64,000 bases of DNA from Anniella stebbinsi. Its lineage: Eukaryota > Chordata > Lepidosauria > Squamata > Anniellidae. A program made the position numbers and the translations under genes. The notes under the pieces are model-generated. The model saw nothing but the letters and a program-made list of their open reading frames with translations. It did not search any database and was not told where the DNA came from. Of the stretch, positions 14,500-25,109 are shown piece by piece (the first letter of the stretch is position 1; each line of letters starts with the position of its first letter). The stretch covers positions 199,833,654 through 199,897,653 of the forward strand of contig JARDYH010000001.1 in the NCBI GenBank assembly GCA_029215795.1, written 5' to 3'.

Positions 14500-16445
14500 T
14501 GGAAAAGTGTCACTGTCATATTTACTGCCATATACAACTTTACATCCTTGAAATGAAGATGAACTTCTTTGTATAGGTGTTTCATGCAACAGTTCAGAAA
14601 CTGGCAGAATACAGTGACAGAATGATATTATTTATTTCGAACATTTCTTGGCGGCCTTTCAGGGCAGAAGCCCTTGCAATGCGGCTTACAACAATCTGCA
14701 TGATTTCTGGTTGTACTTGGCACAGTAAGTCAATGGGTCTTGTGTTTTAAAAGATTGCAAGATTATAGTCTCTCTAGTATACACACTCTGGACTGATCTA
14801 TTCACAAGTGGGAGGCTACATGTTTGAATGCCTACCTAAAACTCCTTGTCCATGTGAAGTTAGCATGCGAGAGAGGAGGACTGTGGCATACAAACTTGCA
14901 ATGTTGAGTTGATACGGAGGTTATGTGTGTTAAAACTTGCATTTCACAACTGGCTTTATTTCATTATATGTGAATTCTACGGAGTGTACAAATTAAATTG
15001 TTCTTCTTTATATTTATAAATTTCAGCAATTTAAATACTCTGTCACTGTCAAAAGTAGCAGGGCTGTTAGTTTCCAGCCTCCATTTCAGATTAAAGCTCC
15101 TGACCAAAGCCTGTTAAGAGTTCAACTATCATGGAAATAGACAAGAAAACAAACAAGGAGCCTGCAACCATAGGCACATGTTCCAGAGGGCCAGGTTTTA
15201 TTAGAGCAACATCATCAAGAGGAGCAAGTGAGATGTAAAATATATTCCCAGATTGAGGATATATTTCACTCAATTGGATGTATAATTTTGTCCTCTGCAG
15301 CATGCATCTGGACAAGGTATTTTATTTATGGAGAGGAGAATTCTGTGGTCCTTGGAGAGCGTCTCAGGGACCATCGGATTTTTTGTAGTTCCCTTTCCAA
15401 AGCCATAGACACTGCTAAGACTTTGGGAGAAAGACTCCAATATCTGATTTAAACCCCTAGCAGCCACCACAGAGACAACTGCAGTTTCTGCTTTCCAAGG
15501 CTGTAGAAGTGGCCTTGGAGGACTTCATAGATCTTTGAAAGTGGGTGTTATGGTGTGTGGGGAGAGGAGAGGTCAGAATACGTAAAATCCTATGGCCTCT
15601 CTAGCTCAGCCCCCCACTAGTGCGCCTCCGCTAATCAAGCACAGAGGCCTGCCTACAAAAAAAGGACTAAAATGAGGACAGAGGTGAAAATCAGCTTTAG
15701 AGCATTGGATTTTCAGAAGATTATGAGTTTGGAATCTTCCTTCTAACACCCCTGATTCCACAGTTGCAAGTGTAGTTCATTAGTCACTAAAGCTTTTGAT
15801 GGTTTATCGTGGCACAGCATTGTAATGAAAAATATGTCTGAAAAAACACTTGGAGCTATCTTTTCTATGGACAATTTTGTGGAATCACAGAGCATCCCCA
15901 GAGGCTCCTTTTTGTGTTACCTCTTCACTTTTCCACACTACACGTAAGGCCCTGCAACAAAATGTTGCAATAGTGAGTCCTTCTCTTCAGGGTTCTAGCC
16001 ATTCCACTCACGTTTCACTGCCCTGTTTTTCTCTTCCTCCACAAACAGTCAATCACCATTCTGAGCCTATTAATCATGCTCAGCCTTTACTGGATATTTA
16101 TTTCTCTGCCTTTTTTAAGGTGGGGGGAGGACACTTATTCCCAGTGCCAGCTACATTAAATTCTTCAATAGAGAAATTCATCCTCCAAGGACAAATAAAA
16201 ATGACTTCTTGGTGTGAGCTAGGATGTGAGATGGTTCTATCACATTTCATGTGTGCTTGTCTCCATTCGCTCTCTTGTTCCAGCCACTCCATTCTCCCCC
16301 TCTTCACTAGGTTGTCTGACACCCTCACACCTGCAACATTCTGTGCCATTGCATAGTTAGGGAGCTGTTTTGGGAGGTTTTCTCCCACTTAGTGTTTTCT
16401 TCAAAAGATTTCTTGGAGTTTCTGTAAACCTCATGGTTACATAGA
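14500..16445. other. Intergenic region between HYCC2 and ORC2, mostly unassigned
   Basis: A fragment near 14,627-14,700 (ttatttatttcgaac ... ggcggcctttcagg ... cggcttacaa) resembles an antisense LINE 3' tail. The rest is unique-looking. The open frame at 15,850-16,356 has no recognisable domain, no start context and no splice partners, so it is not called a gene. Confidence 0.4.
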
Positions 16446-16670
16446 GGCTGAATTCGGACAACACATTAAGCAACTGAGGGGGGGAAGTAATCGTCAGTTG
16501 TGTTGCTTATTATGTTGTGTGGAGGGTAACACACCGCTCACAAACTACTGACAGTATGCTGTTCTGCCCAAATAAGCAACTGATGCTGAATTTGGGCAAC
16601 ACGATAAGCAACTCTACTGACGGTTGTTTCCCTACCCCTCAGTTGCTTAATGTGTCGTCCGAATTCAGCC
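16446..16670. mobile_element. MITE with ~34-bp terminal inverted repeats, 225 bp (copy 1)
   Basis: Left end GGCTGAATTCGGACAACACA, continuing TTAAGCAACTGAGG, is inverted almost perfectly at the right end (CCTCAGTTGCTTAATGTGTC, then GTCCGAATTCAGCC). AGA flanks both sides (16,443-16,445 and 16,671-16,673), consistent with a 3-bp target duplication. There is no open frame of substance. A second copy of nearly the same size with the same ends lies at 43,730-43,956. Superfamily is uncertain; 3-bp duplications fit PIF/Harbinger- or CACTA-type movers. Confidence 0.75.
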
Positions 16671-16734
16671 AGAGTCTGCCAATACTTCTCCCTTGTGCAT
16701 AGGTGGTGTAGTTTTAGCTACATGTATGAAAACT

Positions 16735-18456
16735 CAAAAGAGTATTAGCAACAGAAGAAACCAATTTGGCTCCACAAAAAGCTTAGAGAAGACCAATTTG
16801 GCTCCACAAAAAGCTTAGAGAAGACCTGAAAACAAAAAAGGATACATATATGAAATGGAAGGTACGCCAGGCTACAAAAGAGTACAGAACGGTATCGCAG
16901 AAGTGCCAGAATGGCGTCAGGAAGGCTAAAGCTGAGAATGAGCCAAGGCTAGCGAGGAATGCTAAAAGCAACAACAAAAATGTATTTAGATATGTGAATA
17001 GTAAAAGAGAGGGGAAATGGTGGTTCATCTACTCAACGAGGATGGCAAATTGATAACAGATGACAAAGAAAAGGCAGAAGTGCTCAATTCCTACTTTGGC
17101 TCAGTCTTCTCCCAAAAATGGGTCTATGATCCCCCTGAATAAAGTGAAGTACAAGCTGAAGGGGCAGGATTGCAGCTTGAGATTGATAAACAAATAGTCA
17201 AGGAATACCTCATTTCTTTGAACGAGTTCAAATCTCCAGGACCCGATGAACTGCATCCTAGAGTAATAAAGGAACTAGCACTCTCAGAACCACTGTCTAT
17301 TATCTTTGCAAAATCATGGAAGATGGGTGAAGTCCTGGACTACTGGAGGAGGGCTAATGTTGTCCCTATCTTCAAAAAGGAGGAATCTGGGAATTCCAGA
17401 CCAGTTAGTCTGACATCAATCCCTGGGAATTTTTTGGAGCAGATTAGAAAATCAGTCTGTAAGCACCTTAAAACAATGCAATGATTACTAGAAGCTAGCA
17501 TGGATTTATCAAGAACAAATCTTGTCAGATTGATCTCATTGTTTTGATCAGGTAACCTCCCTTGTGGACTGTGGGAATATTGTGGGCATAATATAACTCG
17601 ACTTCAGCAAAGCTTTTGACAACGTGCCCAAAGACATTCTGATTAACAAACTAGCTAAAAGTGGGCTAGATGGAACAGCTGTTAGGTGGATCCACAATTG
17701 GCAACAGAATCAGACTCAAAGAGTTCTATCAATAATACCTTCTCAAACTGGGGGAGGTAATGAGCAGGGTACCGCAGGGCTCAGTCCTGGGCCCAATGCT
17801 CTTCAACATTTTTATTAATGATTTAGACAAGGAGGTGCAGGGAATGCTTATGAGATTTGCAGATGACACAAAATTGGGTGGGATCGCTAATACCCTGGAA
17901 GACAAAAACGAACTTCAAAGTGATCTTGATAGGCTGGATCGCTTGGCTGAAACAACAGAATGAAATTTAATAGGGATAAATGCCAAGTTCTACACCTAGG
18001 AAAAAGAAACCAAATGCACAATTACAAGATGGGGGATACTTGGCTCAGCAATACTACAAATGAGAAGGATCTTGGAATGGTTGTAGATCACAAGCTGAAT
18101 ATGAGCCAGCAGTGTGATGCAGCTGCAAAAAAAGCCAATGCTATTTTGGGCTGCATTAATAGAAGTATAGCTTCCAAACTGTGCGAGGCACTGGTTCCCC
18201 TCTATTTGGTACTGCTTAGGCCTCATCTTGAGTATTGTCTCCAGTTCTGGGCACCACACTTCAAGAAGGATGCAGACAAGCTGGAGCGTGTTCAGAGGAA
18301 GGCAACGAGGATGATCAGGGGTCTGGAAACAAGGCCCTATGTGGAGCGATGGAAACAACTGGGCATGTTTAGCCTGGAGAAGAGAAGATTGAGAGGAGAC
18401 ATGATAGCACTCTTCAAAAGTCACGCAAAGGAGGGCAAGAATTTCTTCTCCATCAT
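16735..18456 (+). mobile_element. CR1 LINE, 5'-truncated, part 1 (reverse transcriptase region)
   Basis: Broken reverse-transcriptase reading frames appear in order: FKSPGPDELHPRVIKEL and PVSLTSIPGNFLE near 17,200-17,450, VPKDILINKLAKSGLDGTAV near 17,624, PQGSVLGPMLFNIFINDL with the catalytic FADD near 17,770-17,870, and the thumb region with NEKDLGMVVDHKLNMSQQ and LERVQRKATRMIRGLE from 17,960. These are typical of the CR1 clade. The endonuclease domain is missing. Several frameshifts and stops make it a dead copy. A 33-base direct duplication sits at about 16,759-16,823. The element resumes at 19,874 after an L2 insertion. Confidence 0.88.
17170..18430 (+). pseudogene. CR1 reverse transcriptase remnant
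   Basis: Conceptual frames 17,170-17,484, 17,624-17,818, 17,760-17,963 and 17,960-18,499 together span RT fingers, palm and thumb. They switch frame several times and contain stop codons. The catalytic Asp pair (RFADDTKLGG) is retained at about 17,854-17,880. Not a host gene. Confidence 0.85.
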
Positions 18457-19873
18457 TTATTTATTTATTTATTTATTACATTTGTATACCACCCCATAGC
18501 CGAAGTTCTCTGGGCGGTTTACATAGGATTAAAAACAATTAAAAACACTATACAAAAATTAAAACAGCAAAAACATACAACATACACACAATCTATACAT
18601 TTAAAAACCACATCAACACTTCAAAAACTACAAAAACAAAACAAACCCAGGCTCCTCAGATATTGCCAAATGCCTGAGAGAAGAGGAAAGTCTTGATCTG
18701 GCGCCGAAAAGATAACAATGTTGGCGCCAGGCGGGCCTCGTCGGGGAGATCGTTCCACAATTGGGGAGCCACCACAGAGAAGGCTCTCTCTCTTGTTGCT
18801 GACCTCCGAGCCTCCCTCGGAGGAGGCACTCAGAGGAGGGCCTTAGATGTTGAACGTAGTGTTCGGGTAGGTTCATGTCGGGAAAGGCGTTCCATCAGGT
18901 ATTGTGGTCCCAAGCCGTGTAAGGCTTTATAGGTTAAAACCAGCACCTTGAACCGGGCTCAGAAACATACAGGCAGCCAATGCAAGCGGGCCAGAGAAGG
19001 TCTTATATGTTCGAACCTACTGGTTCCAGTTATCAATCTGGCCACTGCATTTTGCACAAGCTGCAGCTTTCGAACCACCTTCAAAGGCAGCCCCACGTAG
19101 AGTGCATTGCAGTAATCTAACTTGGAGGTTACCAGAGCATGGACAACTGAAGCCAGGTTATCCCTGTCCAGATAGGGACGTAGCTGGGCCACCAACCGAA
19201 GTTGGTAGAAGGCACTCCGTGCCACTGAGGCCACCTGCGCCTCAAGTGACAGAGATGGTTCTAGGAGAACCCCCAAGCTACGAACCCGCTCCTTCAAGGG
19301 GAGTGCAACCCCATCCAGAACAGGTTGAACACCCTCTATCCGGTCAGCGGAACCACCCACTAACAGCGTCTCAGACTTGTCTGGATTGAGCTTCAGTTTA
19401 TTAGCCCTCATCCAGTCCATTGTCGCAGCCAGGCACTGGTTCAGCACATCCACAGCCTCACCTGATGAAGATGAAAAGGAGAAATAGAGCTGCGTGTCAT
19501 CAGCGTACTGATGACAACGCACTCCAAAACTCCGGATGACTGCACTCAACGGTTTCATGTAGATATTGAACAGCTTGGGGGACAAAACTGACCCCTGCGG
19601 AACCCCATACTGGAGAATCCACGGGGCCGAACAATGTTCCCCAAGCACCACCTTCTGGAGCCGACCCACCAAGTAGGAGTGGAACCACTGCAATGCAGTG
19701 CCTCCCACTCCCAACTCAGCCAGTCGTCCCAGAAGGATACCATGGTCGATGGTGTCGAAAGCCGCTGAGAGATCAAGGAGAATCAACAGAGTCACACTCC
19801 CCTGTCTTTCTCCCGACATAGGTCATCATACAGGGCGACCAAGGCTGTTTCCGTACCAAAACCAGGCCTGAAA
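18457..19873 (-). mobile_element. L2 LINE inserted antisense into the CR1, 5'-truncated
   Basis: The minus strand encodes an L2-type reverse transcriptase, ending in a 3' UTR and an (AAAT)n tail seen on the plus strand as TTTA repeats at 18,457-18,478. The left junction falls after CR1 sequence 'tctccatcat' and the right junction before CR1 'cccagagtgcaggac', so the insert splits one CR1 copy. The 5' end is truncated within the RT (frame GFGTETALVALYDDLCRE just before the main ORF). I see no clear target duplication. Confidence 0.88.
18959..19819 (-). pseudogene. L2 reverse transcriptase fragment (286 codons open)
   Basis: The frame shows the L2 RT blocks LLDLSAAFDTIDHGILLGRL, GVPQGSVLSPKLFNIYM and the catalytic YADD (HQYADDTQLY), then the thumb motif MRANKLKLNPDKSETLLVGG and LDYCNALYVGLPLKVVRKLQ. 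It is interrupted at the 3' side by a stop after HWLPVCF, and the 5' side continues in another frame. The unusually long open stretch suggests a fairly young insertion, but it lacks an endonuclease domain and is not functional alone. Confidence 0.85.
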
Positions 19874-20146
19874 CCCAGAGTGCAGGACATGGAATAATGG
19901 GCTCAAATTACAGGAAGCCAGATTCCGACTGGACATCAGGGAAACCCTCTTGTCTCTTAGAGCAGTACGACAATGGAACCAATTACCTAGGGAGATGGTG
20001 GGCTCTCCCACACTAGAGGTGTTCAAGAGGCAGCTGGAGAGCCATCTGTCAAGCATGCTTTAAGGTGGATTCCTGCATTGAGCAGGGGGTAGGACTTGAT
20101 GGCCTTATAGGCCCCTTCCAACTCTACTATTCTATGATTCTATGAT
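19874..20146 (+). mobile_element. CR1 LINE part 2 (3' end with ATTCTATG repeats)
   Basis: Continues the CR1 after the L2 insert: cccagagtgcaggacatgg, a frame remnant with ETLVS-like residues and QWNQLPREMV-type sequence, then the CR1 3' UTR ending in the diagnostic terminal direct repeat attctatgattctatga at 20,128-20,145. Confidence 0.88.
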
Positions 20147-21280
20147 ATGATCCAGATACACAATATCCAATCTATTTTTTTATCCACTGTAGTTTACTGA
20201 ACAGATGTTCACAATCATAAAGCAAATATATTTGAACATTTTTTTAGAGGTGCAAGATAATGTCTAGTCTAGTGCCTTAACAGGGTGAGCATACATGCCA
20301 CAATACTGTATCACTTCTCCTAAATATAAGTCACACTAATAAGAGGAGTTGAGCACGTTGCCATCGGCCCTGCCCTCTTGGATGTATGGGTGATATTACT
20401 AATCTGAGACATTTTAGTGTGGCACTTGCATCTTGCTCTGTCACTTGTACTCAACACATTCTTGATACACTTTCAGCATTTTATTAATATGGTCATATTT
20501 TTGCAATATAAAATGTAGTAACACAAATAATTGACTCAGAAAAGACCTATTAATCAATCACACTTGCGGTAGATATAGTATGAATTGTAGACTACCACTG
20601 AAAATGATAATAAAGGTTCTCCCACCCCACCTCTGGTCCTGCAAATGAGTGCTTTGTATAATATCTCTACTGAAAAAAACAAAAGTAAGCTCAGAAATTG
20701 TAAATGGGCTGTAGCCCTTGTCCTTGAGAACCTATGCCCTTCTCTTGAGCTACTATTTTAAAATGCTTTCATATTGATCCCAAAACTTCAAGCTGGTATT
20801 AAACATTTTTGGTAAAAGCTGCCATCCTGCGCTGAAACAAAATGGCGTCTTTCTTCCATGCAAGAAACAAACAAGTCTGCATCCCCCTTCCACCCATCTA
20901 GTGGGGTGTGCTGGGAGGAGCAAATTAAGATATTACTCCAAAACGTCTAGGGGGCACCAGGTTGCTTACCCCTACAGGATGCTCATGTAGGCAGTATGCC
21001 TATGTACATACTGCCTCCATGATGGGATTTGTAGTTCAAATCAGCTGGAAGGCCCTGGGCTGCCTACCCCTGGAATACTGCCTCAGGTTCTGAAGGAAGC
21101 CTATAGCCAACGTGAGTAGTTAATTGGGCAGCAGTAGCCTTCTCCATGAATGTGTTTAATCCCCTTTTAAATCTGTCCAAGTTGGTGAGCCAGTACTCCC
21201 ATCTTGTGGTAGCGAATGCCATAGCTTGACGATGTACAGCTTCAGCAAGGTGGCTGCGTCGTGTGCTCTTAGAGACCATG
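20147..21280. other. Intergenic DNA upstream of ORC2
   Basis: Mostly unique sequence. At about 20,945-21,075 there is a hAT-like relic (caccaggttgcttacccct ... ggctgcctacccctgg with 'tttgtagttcaaatcagc' inside). No gene is seen. Confidence 0.4.
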
Positions 21281-21399
21281 GGGTGGATCTACACTACGGC
21301 TTTATAATGGTTTTAAACCGTTATAAATGGTTTATAGCCATTATAAACGGTTACAAACTGTTTTAAAGTGTTATATCCTGCTTGGTGTAGATCTGGCCC
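21281..21399. mobile_element. Foldback MITE, 119 bp
   Basis: Ends GGGTGGATCTACACTA and the complement of TTGGTGTAGATCTGGCCC are inverted repeats; the interior is a run of inverted ggttataaa/tttataacc-like steps. ATG flanks both ends (21,278-21,280 and 21,400-21,402), consistent with a 3-bp target duplication. Confidence 0.6.
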
Positions 21400-21433
21400 A
21401 TGCATGTGCTGAGGGGCTCTCAATGACTGGACT

Positions 21434-21649
21434 AGCGGAGGCTGGTGGCTCGGACCTCGGTGGGGCTGTGAATCCATCCTGGGTTTCCGTCAGAACCAGC
21501 CAGACTCTAAAGAGCTGTCCAAAGTGCTGAAACCCGGTCCCCAAACTAGGTTCAGAGCACCTCGGACAGCTCCTTCAGAGGTCTGGCTGGCTCTGACTGA
21601 AACTCAGAATGAACACACAGCCCCACCGGAACCGGAGCCACCAGCCCCC
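21434..21649. mobile_element. GC-rich foldback MITE, 216 bp, with 8-bp TSD
   Basis: Long imperfect inverted arms (gaggctggtggctcggacc ... tggggctgtg against cacagccccaccggaacc ... gagccaccagcccc; inner arms ccagccagactc / gaggtctggctgg). The octamer ACTGGACT is present at 21,426-21,433 and 21,650-21,657, as expected for hAT insertion. It sits about 130 bases upstream of the ORC2 promoter core. Confidence 0.65.
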
Positions 21650-21779
21650 ACTGGACTGGCCCTGGACTGAACGGGAGCTGCGGTCTGTCAGCCTGCGCAG
21701 AGGCTGAGGCTCCTCCCCCCTCCAGCCACAGCGCAGAACCAGTGATTAAGTGTAAAACCCGAGACTCAGTGACATCCTT

Positions 21780-22035
21780 CAGTTGGGGAGCGGGGAGCCG
21801 TTCGCCATTGGCTGCGCAAGGGCGTCAATCAAAAATCTGCGCACGGGCTTCCTATTGGAAGAGAGCGGGGAGCCAATTGAGGTCCGACCCCGTCCATTCG
21901 AGCGGGTGGTGACGCCCCCCAGAAACGGGAGGGGGCGCTGCTTCGGCCGGGGGCGCGGGAAGCCGCTGTTCCTTCCGGCTGCGCGTGGAGGCTGGCTGCT
22001 TTCGCCTCTGTGAGTAACGGCGGCCTGGGCGGGGC
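21780..22035 (+). promoter_or_regulatory. ORC2: ORC2 CpG-rich, TATA-less promoter
   Basis: GC- and CpG-rich block in otherwise AT-rich DNA. It contains three CCAAT-type elements (ATTGG at 21,807-21,811 and 21,854-21,858; CCAAT at 21,873-21,877), an E2F-like GCGCGGGAA at 21,953-21,961 and a GC box GGGCGGGGC at 22,027-22,035. No TATA box is seen. CCAAT spacing of 19-47 bases is typical of NF-Y cell-cycle promoters, fitting a replication gene. Site function is inferred from motif matches only. Confidence 0.7.
21900..22009 (+). other. ORC2: ORC2 non-coding exon 1 (5' end approximate)
   Basis: A strong splice donor, CTCT|GTGAGTAA, ends the CpG-rich block at 22,009. No ATG in frame with ORC2 lies upstream, so this is taken as a 5' UTR exon. 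The transcription start is not visible; the left coordinate is an estimate placed after the last CCAAT box. Confidence 0.5.
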
Positions 22036-23689
22036 TAAAGGGGGGGCTGCTGGGGGGAGTTCCGCGTGCGCGGTGTGCAGTGTGCGCCAGCCAGCCAAGT
22101 TGAGGGGAGGTTGAGGGGAGGGGGCGGTTGGTTGCTGTGGGGCGGCGCGAGAATGCTGGGAAGCTCGTGTGGAGGGTGCGTAGAAGTCCGCGGTGGGAGA
22201 ACAAATGGCCACAAGTTGCTGCGTCCGAGGTCCGTTCTTTGTGGACCGGTGGAGGCTCGCTCTGTGACTCGGGAGTTCCGAAAACCCGCTTCTTGGGAGT
22301 CGTGTGTGTAGTTCCCTGAGCAAGCCCTCGTTGCTTCTCGTGTGCGTAAAATAATCGGGAAATGTTTAACGGCTTACAATCGTAGAACTGGAAGGAACTC
22401 AAAAGGTCACCTAGTCCTGTCTTGTGCGGGGGAATGAACAAAATAAATACCGAATGTTCCTCATGTTAAAAGTCTTCTATAACACATTCAGTGCAAAGTC
22501 CGCCCATCCCTGCAACTGTCAAGAGGCAGTATTTCAAGCGCAATCCTAAACCCCCTTTTAGGCTACAAGCCAACTAAATCCAGTGGGGGTTTACTTCCTA
22601 GTAGGTTACTTTAGGATTGCAGATTTAGCTCATTTGAAAAATGTGTGTGCTCAGAATTTAGTCCCATTAATTCCAGTGGGGTTCATTTCGAGGTATTGTG
22701 GTTTGGGAGATTACTTTAATAATGCTAGTTACTTCATAGTGTAATTGTAAACATGTTTACTTAGTAACAAATCCTGGTGAGTTAAGTGAGACTTAGATGT
22801 ACTCCTACACTTTGTTACCCGAGAGCCCCATTTAAGTAAAGGTATCTTCTGAATAGACACTATAGGCTTGTACTGTCAGTTTTTGGTGTTTGAAACGCAA
22901 TATTATATCCATGTTTATTCAGAAGTGATTGCCAAGTGGCACTTATTCCTAAACAAATGTGTGTAGGCTTAGGCGGCATTTTGAGCTAAATGTATGGCTT
23001 AGTGTGTTGTCTGAGCAGGCCCAGTGACAGTAATGGCAGTTATGGTGTGGTAGTAGATTACCTTAAAAATATTTCCTGCCCTCCTCCTTAATGGCAAAGT
23101 AGAATCTTAATATCATACTGTGTTAGGAACAGCATGTACTTGCTGGGTGCTTACCATTCTCCAATTTTGTGTGTTGTTTAAGCATGTACTATTATTTGAT
23201 TATGCAACAATGATCTCACTTCTGTGAACAAATGTTGGCAAGGAAAGTTATATCTCCTGCAAAAAAGCCACACCCCAAATTGTGTGGGGATATATTGATA
23301 GACCCATTTGTCAGGACCAAAAAGATGGAAAATTCAGATAAACAAAATAGAAGGAAAGTGTCAAAAATTACATACCTAGATCCATTTCCCCAGGACTTGG
23401 ATGTTTTAAATTGCTTATAGCGTAATCGGGAAATCTATCCCTAGTTTCAGTGCTGTGTCAAATCCACCCTACAGACTATGTGAAGATTCCACCTCTGACT
23501 GTCCCTTTTATTTCAGATTAAAAGGATGCTGTGGGGGCATTTCACCAACCCAGGCTCACCCACTTAGGTTTCTGTATGTGAGTAAATTATCTCTTCATTT
23601 ATTCTGAGAAGGAGATTTTTCTTGTTTGAGTAGGTCATTTGAGTAGAATTAGTTTTGAAAGTTGGATGTTAATGTATTTTGAGGTAAAT

Positions 23690-24720
23690 CTGAATTCTGC
23701 TTAGCAGTGATTACAATGTGGAGGACATGGTCAGATAGAATGATTTTTACTTTGGATCAATTAGTGGGTCCAGACGATGAGTTTTTGTTAATTTCTGATT
23801 TACGTGTTAAATGCAATTTACCCACTACAGCTGAATGGCAGTACTTGTAATTGCAACACTTGCTGGAATCTAGGTTTGGTCTGGCCGCTTTTACAGCTTC
23901 AGAGCTCCCACTATTGTTGGAACTGAACAATAATAGTGGCTGAACAGACATATCGACCCATGATCCATGTATATAAATACTTGATATAAGTAAATAAGTG
24001 TGGGTCTAAGACAGGAATGGAATAGAGAATTGGAGCGTCCTAATTTGCCTCATCAATGGATTGTTGCTTTAGCATCTGTATCTGAAGTTCCTATGGATCT
24101 TAGGCAACACCTTATTCAGCAAAAAAATATTGTTTTGGGTTTATTGGACTCCACAATGCCTTTTTAACAAGGGCTTGTCTAACTTGCATAATTGTTGGAG
24201 ATGTAATGCACCTAATGTTTCTTTTATTCATATGCTTTGGAAATGCCCAATAGTCATCTCCTTTTGGGAGGAAGTCATGGTATGGATAAATTTGGTATTG
24301 GAACAGTCTTTAATATTGAGTAATATGCATGTCCTCCTAAACTATTTACCGGTTTCTTGGAAATTAACGTATGGTCAGTACAAATGGATTTTCCGAGCTC
24401 TTATGATAGCCGAAAGACTGATATTATTACATTGGAAGGATCAGTGTTCACTTCCCATAATGCAATGGACTGAGGAACTAACAACATTATCAACATTTGA
24501 ATGGGTGGTATATAGGTGCCACTCATAAGTGGATAAATATATGGTTATTTGGTCTGCTTTTCTTGAAACCTACACATAATCCCTTTTTTAAGAATGTTGG
24601 ACTTGATGGAATATTGATATTTCTATGCATGTATTCCCCCCCATTTTTATTTTACAATTTGTTTTCTGTTTATTTTGTTAAATTCACAATAAAAGGAAAA
24701 AAGATTAATCAAAAAACAAA
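23690..24720 (+). mobile_element. L1 LINE 3' fragment in ORC2 intron 1
   Basis: The frame at about 24,130-24,528 reads LHNCWRCNAPNVSFIHMLWK then CPIVISFWEEV and ALMIAERLILLHWK, which is the Cys-containing C-terminal end of L1 ORF2 (C..C...H....C pattern). Upstream sequence from about 23,690 carries broken parts of the same frame. The 3' end is an A-rich tail with AATAAAA near 24,690. Confidence 0.7.
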
Positions 24721-25018
24721 GTCATTAATAATGCAGTTCTACCTAAAATTCTAAATGTAAATAAAGTCCAGCAGGGGCATGATGGAAGAGATAGTACAAT
24801 ACCTTCTAAAATATGTTTACTTATATTTAGTGGTCCTGATGTTTGTGAAAAAAAAACAAGAATAATTTTTAGGCTTTTTGTACAGATAAGTAGAAAGGAT
24901 TGCTGCTGCTAATAATAAGAAATTCCAAGCTTTCCCTTGTATGCAGTGCATTTTAGATTTGTTTGTTGTTGATAGGAGAATGATGCACTACTTTTCTTCT
25001 AGTTTTAGACATTTTGCT

Positions 25019-25109
25019 ATGAGTTATCCAAAGATAAAGAAGAACAATGTCCGAGAGGTTACGTTTGTGGCAGATGAAGATGTTCTGAAGCACATTTCTG
25101 AGAGTGCAG
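25019..25109 (+). CDS. ORC2: ORC2 coding exon 2 (start codon)
   Basis: Acceptor near 25,006-25,008, ATG at 25,019, donor GTATGG at 25,110. Encodes [20 protein letters not shown] and [10 protein letters not shown]; resembles the conserved EVxFVxDxDVLxHI segment of ORC2. Ends in phase 1. Confidence 0.88.

Noticed and set aside
15850..16356. 168-codon plus-strand open frame
   Set aside because: No domain, no splice partners and no promoter; not supportable as a gene.
21779..22441. Long minus-strand open frame (220 codons) across the CpG-rich region
   Set aside because: Arises from few stop codons in GC-rich DNA; Pro/Ser/Arg-rich with no domain, and it overlaps the ORC2 promoter and exon 1.
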